From NCBI GenBank assembly GCA_963556195.1, contig OY744535.1:95928853-95992852 (forward strand): DNA of 64,000 bases, read 5' to 3'. The notes beneath the pieces were generated by a model. That model ran no database searches. It was not told the origin of the DNA and was given only the letters and a program-made list of their open reading frames with translations. Shown here piece by piece: positions 1-9,749 of this stretch. The translations under genes were made by a program, and so were the position numbers. The first letter of the stretch is position 1. Each line of letters opens with the position of its first letter. Origin of the DNA: Sepiola atlantica. Taxonomy: Eukaryota > Mollusca > Cephalopoda > Sepiida > Sepiolidae.

Positions 1-354
1 CCGAAACAAGGAAGCGCGGAAAATATAGGTCGCTCACTCACCGTTTCGTCTTCCAACCAATTTCAGTGGAAACGTCGGGTGTGCTTGGCCCCGAGACTGT
101 TAAATTTTTTCAGGACATTGGACGGAGGATTTCAACGTCTAGGCACGAGCCCCGTGAGTCAGCCTGGTTGTTCCAACGCATCTCCCTGGCTATCGTTCGT
201 GGCAACTCTATGTCAGTAACGGCGGCGTCACTTCCGTTCTAATCGTCATCTGTTGACTATCTCTTTCTTTCTCTGACAATTGTTTCAAGCCTTATTGTTT
301 TTTCTCTTTATGGAATAATTGTACGTGAGTAAACCACCTTATATCATAAAGTTC
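1..354. other. No recognised feature
   Basis: This mixed-composition stretch has no long open frame, no tRNA-like boxes and no obvious repeat structure. It may be unique intergenic sequence. Confidence 0.4.
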
Positions 355-360
355 TAGCAG

Positions 361-538
361 TGTAATGAATACCTCATTTAACCTAGGTGTATTTTAATAC
401 CTTATGTCACCTAGGTGTGATTACGTACATCATTTAACCTAGGTGTAATTAAATATTTAATTTAACTTAGGTGATATTATATACCTCGTTTTACCTAGGT
501 GTAATCAAATGCCTCATTTCACCTAGGCGTAATCAAAT

Positions 539-540
<2 letters not shown>
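361..540. repeat. 28-bp minisatellite with palindromic ACCTAGGT core
   Basis: Six imperfect units are phased by the core ACCTAGGT(G/A) at about 381, 409, 437, 465, 493 and 521, exactly 28 bp apart. Units differ by a few substitutions. The array runs directly into a (TA)n tract. Confidence 0.85.

Positions 541-588
<48 letters not shown>
541..588. repeat. (TA)n microsatellite
   Basis: Pure TA repeat at the 3' side of the minus-strand SINE that follows. Similar SINE copies also end in TA tracts. Confidence 0.95.
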
Positions 589-592
<4 letters not shown>

Positions 593-775
593 TGTTATTG
601 TTTATTATCTATGTACGTATACGTTTTGCCCTTTTTTTAATCGGGACTTATCAGCATAGAGATATGACTATTAACTTCCGGTCATGCGATTCGAAACCCC
701 GGATTACAAGTATTTTTCAACTCAAATCCGACGCCTTAACCACTCGGTCTAAATAGCGAATAAACGGTGGTAATT
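589..775 (-). mobile_element. tRNA-derived SINE, (TA)n tail
   Basis: Read on the minus strand, a tRNA-like A box (ACCGAGTGGTTAAGGC, as in tRNA-Ser/Leu type genes) is followed about 50 nt later by a B box (GGTTTCGAATCGC). A unique body follows, ending ACGTATACGTACATAGATAA and then the TA tract. The same body end occurs at 36330-36497, and related ones occur at 28146-28320 and 32755-32909. The repeated tRNA head, shared body and simple-repeat tail identify a SINE family. This is not a functional tRNA gene, because the acceptor stem does not close. Confidence 0.75.
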
Positions 776-906
776 TTAACACTTAATCGGTGGGCTTAAG
801 TCTAAGGCATTCTATTTTTTTAAGGGAAGGAGGGATGTATTTTAAAGCTAGTGACGTCATGCTGTGTTAATACTACACATACAATGCTCTACTTTTTCGA
901 GGAAAG

Positions 907-909
<3 letters not shown>

Positions 910-962
<53 letters not shown>
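910..962. repeat. (TA)n microsatellite
   Basis: Pure TA tract on the outer left side of the inverted-repeat element at 1058-1416. Confidence 0.95.
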
Positions 963-965
<3 letters not shown>

Positions 966-1164
966 GATTTTTCACTTATAAAATAGATCATTCAGTGAAG
1001 ACCGGGGGTGTTCCAATAAAAAACAAGCTCGATGATACTCGATTACAGAGCACAGAGCATTTATATGCGATTTTATTAAGGCTTACTAAAGCATTCCTTT
1101 CAGGACACCAATGATCACCATTAAATATTTTTTCTTACAAATATTATTTATTCAAATAAAAATT

Positions 1165-1222
1165 TTTTTCCTACACGTGTTTAACTACCAAGCAGGTACT
1201 TGCTTGTAAGATCATCAGGGAA
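1165..1222 (-). ncRNA. Degenerate hammerhead ribozyme (left arm)
   Basis: The minus strand shows CTGATGA (1218 to 1212), then a hairpin, then TAAA where GAAA is required (1183 to 1180). A palindromic CACGTG, TA and GGAAA follow. The first G of the GAAA box is changed, which should inactivate it. It is the mirror copy of the better motif at 1250-1306. Confidence 0.5.
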
Positions 1223-1249
1223 ATTAAATGTCTTATTCCAGACATTTAA

Positions 1250-1306
1250 TTTCCCTGATGATCTGCCAAGCAAGTACCTGCTTAATAGTGAAACACGTGT
1301 AGGAAA
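1250..1306 (+). ncRNA. Type-I hammerhead ribozyme motif (right arm)
   Basis: In order: TTTCC (1250-1254), CTGATGA (1255-1261), a stem-II hairpin with AAGCA/TGCTT and two mismatches (1262-1289), GAAA (1290-1293), palindromic CACGTG as stem III (1294-1299), TA (1300-1301), then GGAAA (1302-1306). GGAAA pairs perfectly with TTTCC as stem I. The predicted cleavage is after 1301. The conserved core is complete. The weak points are a U-U pair at the base of stem II and a stem III without a loop, which in known retroelement hammerheads often works as a dimer. Confidence 0.6.
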
Positions 1307-1419
1307 AAAACATTTAATTTGAATAAATAATATTTGTAAGAAAACATCTTTAATGGTGATCATTGGTGTCCTGAAAGGAATGCTTTGGTAACCCTTCATA
1401 AAATCGTATATAAATATAA

Positions 1420-1424
<5 letters not shown>

Positions 1425-1498
<74 letters not shown>
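1425..1498. repeat. (TA)n microsatellite
   Basis: Long pure TA tract on the outer right side of the inverted dimer. Confidence 0.95.
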
Positions 1499-1499
<1 letters not shown>

Positions 1500-1643
1500 C
1501 TGAGGTTTAACTGATAATTTTTAATATTTAACAAATTTATATTTTTCATCATCACTTTTAATTATAATCTAAATTCTGTTTTAGTATATGGATCTCAATT
1601 ATTCTAATTACTTCCTATCATCATGATGTTTTCTAGTTGTGTG

Positions 1644-1920
1644 AGATCAAAGTGTAGTATCTGTACCGATAGCTTGCTACACTCCGCTGATCGGTACCGT
1701 CTTAGGGATTGTCCTGTGTCGTTCTAGGAAGGCCATATTTACCTTCTCAGCCTTTAAATAGGGGTTAGGTTATTGCTTATCGCCTGAAGCGCCCCTAACG
1801 AGTAATGCTGGCTGAGCTGGCCAGACATTGTTTGTAGGCTAGAGTGGTCTTCCTCTAGAGCGCTGACTTTTCAATCCCACTTTCCGACCTTGTGTCAGAT
1901 TTTACCGCTGTGGGAGATAA
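1644..1920 (+). mobile_element. U2-snRNA-headed SINE, diverged copy 1
   Basis: The head AGATCAAAGTGTAGTATCTG matches the 5' domain of U2 snRNA, 5'-truncated here. The body shares blocks with the copies at 4926, 33178 and 37690: a TCCTGTG..GTTCTAGGA block, TTATTGCTTA, GAGCGCTGACTTTTCAA and a final GACCTTGTGTCA..TGGGAGATAA block. An A-rich tail follows. This is the most diverged of four copies. Confidence 0.7.
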
Positions 1921-2600
1921 AAAAAAATTAAAAAATTAAAAAAGCAAGATGTTTCCAGTCAGTTATTGTTTAATTAACTGTAATGAACAATTACGAATAA
2001 CTTTGCCTATTTTTCAATTATCTCCCCTTTGGAGAACTCTTCTGTATTTACTAAACAATAAAAATTAGCAGTACCGACTTTGTATGCTGAATAAAGCTTT
2101 CTCAAGTTACGTTTGTTCTCGTTTCTCGTTATATTAACAATTAATTGGTTCTTCCTAATATTAATTACTGACACTTATATAATTCGAGATAAATATATTT
2201 ATTTACTATAAAATATCTCCGTCCAGGACGTAAGCCATTTTGTGACATTTTTCGCCGTTTTTTCTCATATGTAAACAACATTTTTTTAAAATTAGGTTTT
2301 ATCTTTCTAATCAAATATATACCTTGACCTTAATAACCGTTGTTCTTATTGATCGTGTATCTGTTGTTTTTATTAGTATTGCTAAGTTCTAAATAATAAC
2401 ATGAAAGAATCACTATTCAAACACTCTTTTCTTTCCACATAAAAATGTAAAATAATTGTCGATTTTTTCCTTCTTTTTCTCTTCTCTCTTTCCCCTTAAT
2501 GTCTGATCTATAGCAATCCTAATACCGTATTAATTATCCCTAGGATTACTTTAAAAACATCGTTCGAAGACATTGTTTTCATATCTATACTTATGATATC
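1921..2600. other. AT-rich stretch, nothing recognised
   Basis: AT-rich, without long frames. It starts with an A-rich tract that probably is the tail of the preceding SINE. Confidence 0.4.
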
Positions 2601-2604
2601 TTAA

Positions 2605-4090
2605 TGTAAATACAGCTTTGAAACACCGTTGAAATGATAAACTTTGAAATTTTAGAATCAGCCCACATAACGCGAAATTTTGTCAAATAAATAAAATATG
2701 TATTAAATCATTTCTTTAATCAAAATTTTCGGTTTCAAAAAAACTTATTCATGGTGATACAGACAAGTGTTTCCTCTTTTTTCTTTATTTTTCTTGGTAA
2801 ATTTATAGAAGTGCACCTTTCGTATTTCGACCCTTAAAAAAAAAGTATCCTACTTTTTTGGGCAAATCACATGTAAACAGCCTCAACAAATATCCGCTAT
2901 GAAAAAAATTTATGAAAATTGTTATTATTGTAGATTTTAGGATGGGGGGTCACTTTCCTATATAAGTTATACGTAAAGTGAGCACCCGTTTCTTGGCCAC
3001 CGAATCTCACCTCTCGTGTTTCGACCCCTAAAAAAAAAGTTTATACTTTTTTTGGCAAATTACATGTAAACAGCCATCCATAACAAATATCCGCTATGAA
3101 ACAAAAATGATATTTGTTGAGGCTGTTTACATGTAATTTGTCCCAAAAAGTAGAAACTTTTTAGGGGTCGAAATACGAGTGGTGAGATTCGGTGGCCAAC
3201 AAATGCGTGCTCACTTTACATATAACTTATATAGGAAAGTGATCCCCCACCCTCTTAACATCTAAAATGGCTGTTTACATGTAACTTGCCCCAAAAAGTA
3301 GAAACTTCTTTTTTTAGGGGTCGAAATACGAGAGGTGAGATTCGGTGGCCAAGAAATACGTGCTCACTTTACGTATAACTTATTATAGGAAAGTGACCCC
3401 CCCCCTCCTAAAATCTAAAATAATAAAAATGTTCATTTCTTTTCATAGCGGATATTTATTGAGGCTGTTTATATGTAATTTGCCCAAAAAAGTAGAAACG
3501 TTTTTTTTTTAGGGGTCGAAGTACGAAAGGTGCACTTCTATAAATTTACCTTTTTCTTTCATAGTCGAAGTCTTACGTCGAAGCTGAAGATCGACGATAT
3601 TCTGGTGTTATTAAAGAGACTGTTTTTTTAATGTCCGATCTGTAGTGGAGTACAATAATGAGATCTAAGTGTTACTACAGCTTAGAAACGCCGTTGAAAT
3701 GATAAACTTTGAAATTTTACAAGCAGCCATCTTGGCGCGAGATTTTGTCAAATAAATGAAATATTTATTAAATCCTTTTTGTTAATCCAAATTTTCGGTT
3801 TAAAAAAAGCTTCTGGTGTTATTTGTTTTTTGTCCAATCTGTAGTGAAGCGTGCTGAAACGCGTGTGTGCAACAATGAGATTTAAAAGTTACTACCGCTT
3901 AGAAACGCCGTAGAAATGATAAACTTTGAAATTTTAGAATCATCCAACATGACGTAAGATTTTGGTCAAATAAAACTGCAATAATGAGATTTAAAAGTTA
4001 CTACAGCTTAGAAACGCCGTAGAAATGATAAACTTTGAAATTTTAAGATCATCCAACATGACGTAAGATTTTGGTCAAATAAAACTGTAG
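2605..4090. repeat. Diverged repeats of a 'GCTTAGAAACGCCGT' unit
   Basis: The block around GAAACGCCGTTGAAATGAT, followed by AAACTTTGAAATTTTA and a TTTTGTCAAATAAA block, recurs at about 2617, 3683, 3898 and 4010. The last two are close copies about 110 nt apart. A foldback element (2796-3550) interrupts the series. No coding potential is visible. Confidence 0.6.
2796..3550. mobile_element. Foldback element with 8-bp target duplication
   Basis: The 755-bp element begins GGTAAATTTATAGAAGTGCACC-like (first 20 nt at 2796-2815) and ends with its reverse complement (to 3550). The arms pair over most of their length. Within each arm a block of GGGGTCGAAATACGAG, TTCGGTGGCCAA and GGCTGTTTACATGTAA is repeated, so the arms are themselves internally repetitive. 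TTTTTCTT stands immediately on both sides (2788-2795 and 3551-3558), which would be an 8-bp target duplication. An 8-bp duplication is typical of hAT-type transposition, but the flank is low complexity, so this could be chance. No transposase is encoded. Confidence 0.75.
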
Positions 4091-4214
4091 TAACACTTAC
4101 ATCGCATTATTCTACACACGCGTTTAACGCTGTAGTGTTTATAAAACCCGACATGTTATGTTTCTACAAAGAGTTTTTAAAATTTAGTTAGCGTTAAGAA
4201 TTTTTTATTTAAAT

Positions 4215-4830
4215 ATAATTTGTTAATTTTTTATCATAGTTCACCCCAACTAAGGCAGGTCGCCACTGTAGACGTAAGGGGCTACTGAGAAAAAGATTGA
4301 AATTTTAGAAGGGGTCAACCTAAATTAGAAGCTGTGCAGCGAGATGTATGTTTTAAATTTCTGTATGTCAGTACCGTCAGAAAAACAGTGAGTAGGGAGG
4401 GAGTTCCAGAATCCAGCAGCACGAGGAAAGAAGCTTTTGGACTAGAAAGCTCTTCGGTATCTGGGGACTTCTACAGTGAATGGATGGGATTTATCTGACT
4501 GTCGGGTTGGTCTAGTACATTTGCGTCGTGGGGACGCCAGAGCAGCAAGTTCATCAGAGCACAGTCCATTGAAGAACTTGTAAAACAGGCACAAGGAAGC
4601 AACATTGCGGCGATGGGACAGGGGCTGGAGCTTGGTGGATACTGAGGAACCTTTTAAATTGGCGACTCTTTCTTGGACCTTAAATGATGCTCCAGCCCAG
4701 ATGTGGCAACAATACTCCATGCGTGGGCGGATGGTCGCTTTGTAGAGATATAGGATACTGTCAGGTGTGAGAAATTTACAAGCACGGTAGAGGGAGCCGA
4801 CCTTTCTTTGCAGCAGCCCTGGCAATGTCT
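4215..4830 (-). mobile_element. LINE-A 3' fragment (reverse transcriptase C-terminus)
   Basis: The minus-strand frame 4825-4442 encodes the end of a non-LTR reverse transcriptase: LYKATIRPRMEYCCHIWAG, then LSHRRNVASLCLFYKFFNG, CSDELAALASPRRK and HPFTVEVPRYRRAF. It breaks at a stop, and the remaining coding continues towards 4330. The 3' UTR shared with other copies (3' end near AGGCCGCCACTGTAGACGTAAGGGGCTACT, here at 4235-4285) follows on the minus strand. The family is CR1/jockey-like by its C-terminal motifs. The copy is 5'-truncated and dead. Confidence 0.85.
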
Positions 4831-4925
4831 ACACTGTATTAAAACACATACAGTCTGGGAATATACGTTTATTTGCGACGGTGATTTCTGATCGATGGAT
4901 CGCACCATCTGTCGCTATATTTCCG

Positions 4926-5258
4926 GTGTAAGATCAAAGTGTATTGTCTTGGCCTTCGGTGTTTGATTTACGCCGGTCTATGGGTCTGTCCTGTGCAGTT
5001 CTAGGAGGTCCACCCTCCCAGGGTTTGCCTCCCCTCTTTGGGGAGGAGTAAGTTTATTGCTTTCTGCCTGAGGCGCCCCTACCGGAGAATGCCGATGGGG
5101 CTGCCCAGGCAATTCTTAATGGCCAGTGCTCACTTTCTCGGGCGCTGTCTTTTCAAACCCCACTTTCTCGACCCGACCTTGAGTCACATCTTACTTGTGG
5201 GAGTAAGATAAAACTGGCCTTGTGCTTAACCTCCTGGAGAGGAGGTAAATAAATACTT
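4926..5258 (+). mobile_element. U2-snRNA-headed SINE, copy 2
   Basis: Starts AAGATCAAAGTGTATTGTC, a short U2-like head with an internal deletion against the 33178 copy. The full body follows: TTACGCCGGTC, CTGTCCTGTGCAGTTCTAGG, CCTCCCCTCTTTGGGGAGGA, GGCGCCCCTACCGG, GGGCTGCCCAGGCAATT and GGGAGTAAGATAAAACTGGC. It ends GGAGGTAAATAAATAC. Confidence 0.8.
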
Positions 5259-6260
5259 TACAGACGTAGGCGCCTAGATGGTAGTGTCTATGAATTAACT
5301 TAATCTTATACTTTGATACACCCTAGTCAAATCTTAAGACAGTTGGATTTCACGCTGGCAAACCCTTCGAACATACATGGCGGCCGAATAGTTGACAGAC
5401 TCCGCTTCAGTGGATAACTGTGGAGAATGCTGATGAACGAGAGTCTAGGAACTTACTGATAATTCTTAGCGATTCTTTCTTCTACATATCGGAAGGATTA
5501 TTTTTTTTGGTTTCCAAAATTCGCAGCCTTATTCGCAATATTCAAACGATACTTCTCACAAAGTGACTCCAAACGATTTACAGAATCCATTAAGAAGATT
5601 CATATTTTTTCACCAGAAAATTATAATTAAAAAATTCAGGCATCAAATGAATACAACACATTTTGTAGGACGCGTGTGAGAGAAAGCGCAGTAAACAGCA
5701 TATTCCATGTCTTGTGAATTATTTTGACAGAAAACCATTATAGAATAATTGACTGACAACCTTATTTATTCTCTAATTTAGTTTATTTCATTATTTGAAA
5801 TGAAAAAAAAAAGATGAATACTTTTTAGTTCAAATCAACAAGTAAAAAATAATATTTTTCGGGATTGACGGAAAATTTCGATTTTATTTTTAGAAAACGA
5901 ATAGAAATTTGAGTTCTGTAAAACTAAATCTCAAAGTAGTTTGAGCAAAATACGAATATAAAGAATTAGAAAAATAAAAAATGACATGAAATCTACGATC
6001 TCAGAGAGTTTTATTGCATTGTCAAATCGACAATTTCTATCGAAGAATTAACAGAATCTAATCCCGTAAAATGGAGGTCCGCTTTCAACTCGGCTAAAGA
6101 GATTAGTCACGTCTACACAAGTCTTTTTTAAACAAATATAATTATTTATGAATAGTTTTGCAAGATCCAAAGAGCAGCTTGTTTCTTCTTCTCGAAGATT
6201 CATCAGTATGGCTATTTTTACATAAATCGTGATTATTGATTAAAAAAAAGAAGCATCGTA
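5259..6260. other. AT-rich stretch, nothing recognised
   Basis: No conserved protein frame, RNA motif or repeat noted, only A-rich and T-rich runs. Confidence 0.4.
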
Positions 6261-6261
6261 A

Positions 6262-6805
6262 CAAAATAAAAATAAGTGTAAGGAAATTAACATCTTTGAA
6301 GCACGGATTTGTAATTCGACCCCTCGGGAGTAATACCATCAACATGAGGAGGAAGAAAAGAAGAAAAAAATTATAAGACAGTCTCGTCTGACAAAGTTGT
6401 TCTACAACGAAAGCTTGCAAAAAAAATTAAATAAATAATTTTTTCATTTAAATTGCACGATTGTTGATTTTAAAATATTTCACTTTAATACATTCTAATC
6501 CGTGCTTCTAAGATGTTAATTTCCTTACTTTAAAAAAGCGCCAATATTCGCATAACATCGCCAGGACTACACTTTCCTAACGTCGTAAGAACTTGACGTC
6601 TCTTTCTGCTCATATCGTGATTCGACTCCTCGGGGTTAATACCATCAAAATGAGGAGGGAGAAAAAAAAAAAAAGAAACTATAAGACAGTATCGCCTGAC
6701 AAGGTTGTTCTACAACGAAAGCTTGCGAAAAAAATAAATAAATAAATGAATTTTTCATTTAAAATTGCACGATTGTTGACTTTAAAAATATTTCACTTTA
6801 AAAAT
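6262..6805. repeat. Direct repeat pair with internal inverted segment
   Basis: About 185 bp (from the TTCGACCCCTCGGGAGTAAT block through GTTGTTCTACAACGAAAGCTTG to the ATTGCACGATTGTTGA block) at about 6315-6490 recurs at about 6622-6800. A 28-bp stretch at 6277-6305 also recurs inverted at 6500-6528. The conserved hairpin GTTGT-TCT-ACAAC precedes GAAA in both copies. No coding sequence is seen. Confidence 0.7.
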
Positions 6806-7320
6806 AAGTGTATCTAATGTTTACATTTCATTAGAATGTGTGTTAAATATTCTGTCAATGAGGGATGATTCGTTAATCTGAAGATTTTAAATCAAGAATC
6901 GTATCCTTGAAATGCATTTGTTGTTTTTTTTGTTCATTTTGCCCTTTCTGTTTAGAGATGTGTTACATGACGAGGGCAGTTTTGAATAGAACATTTTGAG
7001 CGACACTTTTGAGAAACCACGTGACTTCCGGGCGAATATTTTTGTTGTATTTGATTGGCGATTCTTAACGCAAGAGAACGTGTCTAGGGGCTGACGCCAA
7101 TAGTTTTAGAGAGAGAGAACGACGCGCACAGTGTAGCATTGATGTTGCGAGAATAATTATCCGTCAATCTATCTGTCTGTCTTCCTCCCTCTCTCATACG
7201 TACGAAAGTGACGTTTACCATTGATGGTTTTGCGACTGTTCTTCTCTTGTAAAAAAAAAACTTTATTAACAACTAAACATCGGCGTCCGAGTGATTGTAT
7301 CCAGAGACAAGCTAGAACCT
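6806..7320. other. No recognised feature
   Basis: Mixed-composition DNA without recognisable genes or repeats. Confidence 0.35.
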
Positions 7321-7326
7321 GGGTTC

Positions 7327-7366
7327 ACGACAACGACGACGACGACGACGATGACGACGACGATAG
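7327..7366. repeat. (GAC)n microsatellite
   Basis: Short, slightly imperfect GAC/GAT trinucleotide run. Acidic or threonine-rich frames across it are artefacts of the repeat. Confidence 0.9.
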
Positions 7367-7429
7367 TGACGGCGACGTCACCGGTGTATCCAAAAATATT
7401 AAATATAACCCAATTTAAACAATCTGAAT

Positions 7430-7860
7430 ATTACAAACCGTTCAGATCACAAAATCGTCTTAGAAATCTAAAAGGCGATGATTTCTTATTTTCTTTGCAA
7501 CCTGCTTCTGACAGAAGAAAATTAACGTTGCTAGTCTTGCTCTACTCTACCGTTTCTTCATGGAAGGTGCTCGACTGAGCTCCGATCTCTAGTTTATCCC
7601 TGTAAAATATTCACAGAAAAAAAAACCGTCTATCAACAACTATTGAACTCATTTTCCTTTCTTCCTCCGTATACCTGGTGTTAAACGGAGCTTCCATGAG
7701 CAGGGTTTCTTTTCAAGAATTACCCGTCTGTGAAACACAATATCACGGGTCTGCTTCCAAGATGACTACAACATGGTCGTTTTCAAGTTCAACGTTAACA
7801 AATTCTTGTTCAGCCGTCCTCTTAAATAATCAAATTCTATCTAATTTCAACCGTCATCCA
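7430..7860 (+). mobile_element. LINE-C fragment (reverse transcriptase C-terminus)
   Basis: Pieces of the usual C-terminus appear in shifting frames: LQPASDRRKLTLLVLLYS, then FFMEGARLSSDL, then SFQELPVCETQYHGS, or in another frame a CRLWNTI..CFPDDYNMVVFKFNVNKFL-type pattern. The order matches the reverse transcriptase tail seen in LINE-A, but the sequence is a different family. Several frameshifts make it a dead relic. Confidence 0.65.
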
Positions 7861-7904
7861 ATTTCTACCATCATCTCTAATTCTGAAGGTGTTTGTCTCA
7901 CCAT

Positions 7905-7975
7905 TATACTTACCAACCTATTAACACTAATCCTCGAGTGGCATTCCGGCCTTGATAAAGGTGTGACTCATATAG
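7905..7975 (-). repeat. Short interspersed block shared with 38730 and 39460
   Basis: The block ATTAACACTAATCCTCGAGTGG..GGCCTTGATAA recurs at 38730-38775 and 39455-39510, and inverted at 50365-50410. It probably is the end of a repeated element. On the minus strand it reads like the CTGATNAAGGCC ends seen on many retroelements. Confidence 0.5.
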
Positions 7976-7994
7976 TTTTATACATTCTTCTGCG

Positions 7995-8582
7995 TCTTAT
8001 TGTCCCCTTTATTAAATCATCATCATATCTGTATCTCTGTACTCTACGAAGCCACCATCCGCCCATGCATGAAGTATTGTTGCCACATCTGGGCTGGTGA
8101 ATCATCTACTAGTCTCTCCCTCCTTGACAAGGTCCAAAAAAGAGTCGCCAGCCTAATAGGTCCCTCACTGTCAACCAAGCTCCAGTCCCTGTCCCATCGC
8201 CGCAATGTAGCATCCTTGTGCTTGTTTTACAAATACTTCAATGGATTATGCTCCGATGTATTGGCTACTCTGGTGCCCCCTCGACGTAAATTCACTAGAC
8301 TAACTCGACAATCAACTAAATCTCATTCATTCACTGTGAAGGTCCCCAGATGTCGGAGAGCCTTCTACTCAAATAGCTTCTTTCCTCGTGCTGCTGGCCT
8401 CTGGAACTTCCTCCCTGCCCCCTGTTTCCCCGACATTACTGACATGCAGAAATTTAAAATTAATGTAAACAGACATCTCGCTGCGCAGATCCCAATTAAG
8501 GTTGCCCCCCCTAACCTTCTCCCCTTTTCTTTCTTTTTAGTAGCCCCTTACGTCTACAGTACCAGATGGTTCATCACTTAAG
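7995..8582 (+). mobile_element. LINE-A 3' fragment with open reverse transcriptase C-terminus
   Basis: The 193-codon frame 8000-8581 encodes LYEATIRPCMKYCCHIWAG (about residues 15-33), LSHRRNVASLCLFYKYFNG, LCSDVLATLVPPRRKFTRL, FTVKVPRCRRAFYSNSFF, AAGLWNFLPAPCFPDI and MQKFKINVNRHLAAQIPI. This is the typical end of a CR1/jockey-like ORF2 protein. The 3' UTR with TAGCCCCTTACGTCTACAGT follows. It is the best-preserved LINE-A tail here, truncated 5', with catalytic reverse transcriptase motifs absent. Confidence 0.88.
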
Positions 8583-8950
8583 TCCCTGAGGATGTGTTCC
8601 ATTGTTTGTCTACGATTTCCACAAGGACAGTTGCTTGTTGTTACTGGTGCTCACCTGCTGATGTTGCTGGCTGAACTTTTAACGTTCGCTTCGGTTCGGT
8701 CCGGGTCATCCAGTTTTTACTTAGGAGATCCATTCCATCTGGGAGGTGTTCTCTGGGTTCTTGGACACCTTCATTCAAGTAACCATTCCAATCATTCCAT
8801 CTCCCAATGTGGCAATTCTGTGACCAGGTCAAGACTCCCATTAGTGATTTCAAACTGCTTCTTGATTTCAATCTGCCTCTTGGTTGTCCATGACCAGATA
8901 GGAGTTGTCTTCTGTCGGTTTTCCTGTTTGTGTTTTCGATTCTCACACGG
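8575..8950 (-). mobile_element. Fragment of another LINE, zinc-knuckle region
   Basis: The minus strand near 8640-8580 reads NCPCGNRRQTMEHILRD, the C-x-C ... H motif found at the C-terminus of many non-LTR retrotransposon ORF2 proteins. A 101-residue open frame (8946-8641) lies upstream. The fragment sits between two LINE-A copies in the opposite orientation, so it is a separate insertion or rearrangement. Confidence 0.6.
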
Positions 8951-9145
8951 GCATCCCTTCGGATATGGGGGGGGGGGGAGGTTTAATGCCAGTCAATCTG
9001 TAAACATCTTCACATGTAGTTACGTAGTCAGGCTCATATCTCGTATTAGCTTATACCTTCAGGTCGGCTATATATCTGAGGTTGTTTATTATTTCATCTG
9101 TGTTTGTAAACTTTATCCGGCATCGGATTCCATGAGTATGTGTTG
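8951..9145. other. No recognised feature
   Basis: Contains a G10 run near 8970 and otherwise nothing notable. Confidence 0.35.
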
Positions 9146-9597
9146 CATTGCCCTAATAGGTCCCTCACTGTTAACCAAGCTCCAGTCCCTGTCCCATCGC
9201 CGCAATGTATCATCATTGTGCGTGTTTTACAAATACTTCAATGGATTATGCTCCGATGAATTGGCTACTCTGGTGCCCCCCTCGACGTAAATTCACTAGA
9301 CCAACTCGACAATCAACTAAATCTCATTAATCACTGTGGAGGTCCCCAGATGTCGGAGAGCCTTCTACTCAAATAGCTTCTTTCCTCGTGCTGCTGGTCT
9401 CTGGAACTCCCTCCCTGCCCCCTGTTTCCCCGACAGTACAGACATGCAAAAATTTAAAACTAATGTAAACAGACAACTCGCTGCGAAGATCCCAATTTAG
9501 GTTGACCCCTCTACTTTCTTCCCTTTTTTTTTTCTCAGTAGCCTCTTACGTCCACAGTGGCGGCCTGTCTTGTTTGGGGTGAACTATGTTTTTAACA
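9146..9597 (+). mobile_element. LINE-A 3' fragment, second adjacent copy
   Basis: Repeats the segment from IGPSL through LSHRRNVSSLCVFYKYFNG and LCSDELATLVPP. It frameshifts after the proline pair (an extra C in a C run near 9280) and continues through the remaining C-terminus. The 3' end CCACAGTGGCGGCCTGTCTTG..GGGGTGAACTATG is complete. It starts abruptly at the same codon region that lies mid-way in the 8 kb copy. Confidence 0.82.
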
Positions 9598-9749
9598 AAA
9601 ATTACCCGTTCTTTCGGGCTACCCGGTAAGATCCAACAAGATTGACAAAGAACGGAACGTATATGGACAACTTTGGTTTTCTTTATTTCCCATCACCGGA
9701 TGATTTACGCCGGCTACGCACACACATATAAAAATATCTTTTTGCCATA

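Larger units (their letters stand above)
1058..1416. mobile_element. Inverted dimer carrying hammerhead motifs
   Basis: Two arms of about 170 nt are inverted copies of each other around a centre near 1236. The left arm runs from GCATTCCTTTCAGG (about 1091) inward and the right arm mirrors it to about 1382, with weaker matching to about 1416. Each arm carries a hammerhead-like segment next to the centre. A TA tract lies on both outer sides (910-962 and 1426-1498). This looks like two 5' ends of one short element joined head to head. It may instead have formed by template switching or hairpin resolution at insertion. Confidence 0.75.

Noticed and set aside
471..659. Open frames of alternating Ile-Tyr (here and at many other TA tracts)
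   Set aside because: They are translations of (TA)n microsatellites in an even-period repeat. No start context or non-repeat domain supports a protein.
589..775. Functional tRNA gene
   Set aside because: A and B boxes are recognisable, but the acceptor and anticodon arms do not close and the same sequence recurs as a SINE.
6150..6206. Minus-strand CTGATGA ... GAAA at about 6206-6180 as a hammerhead
   Set aside because: The intervening GAAGAA/TTCTTC hairpin is low complexity. No U-H step follows a stem III, and stem I does not pair.
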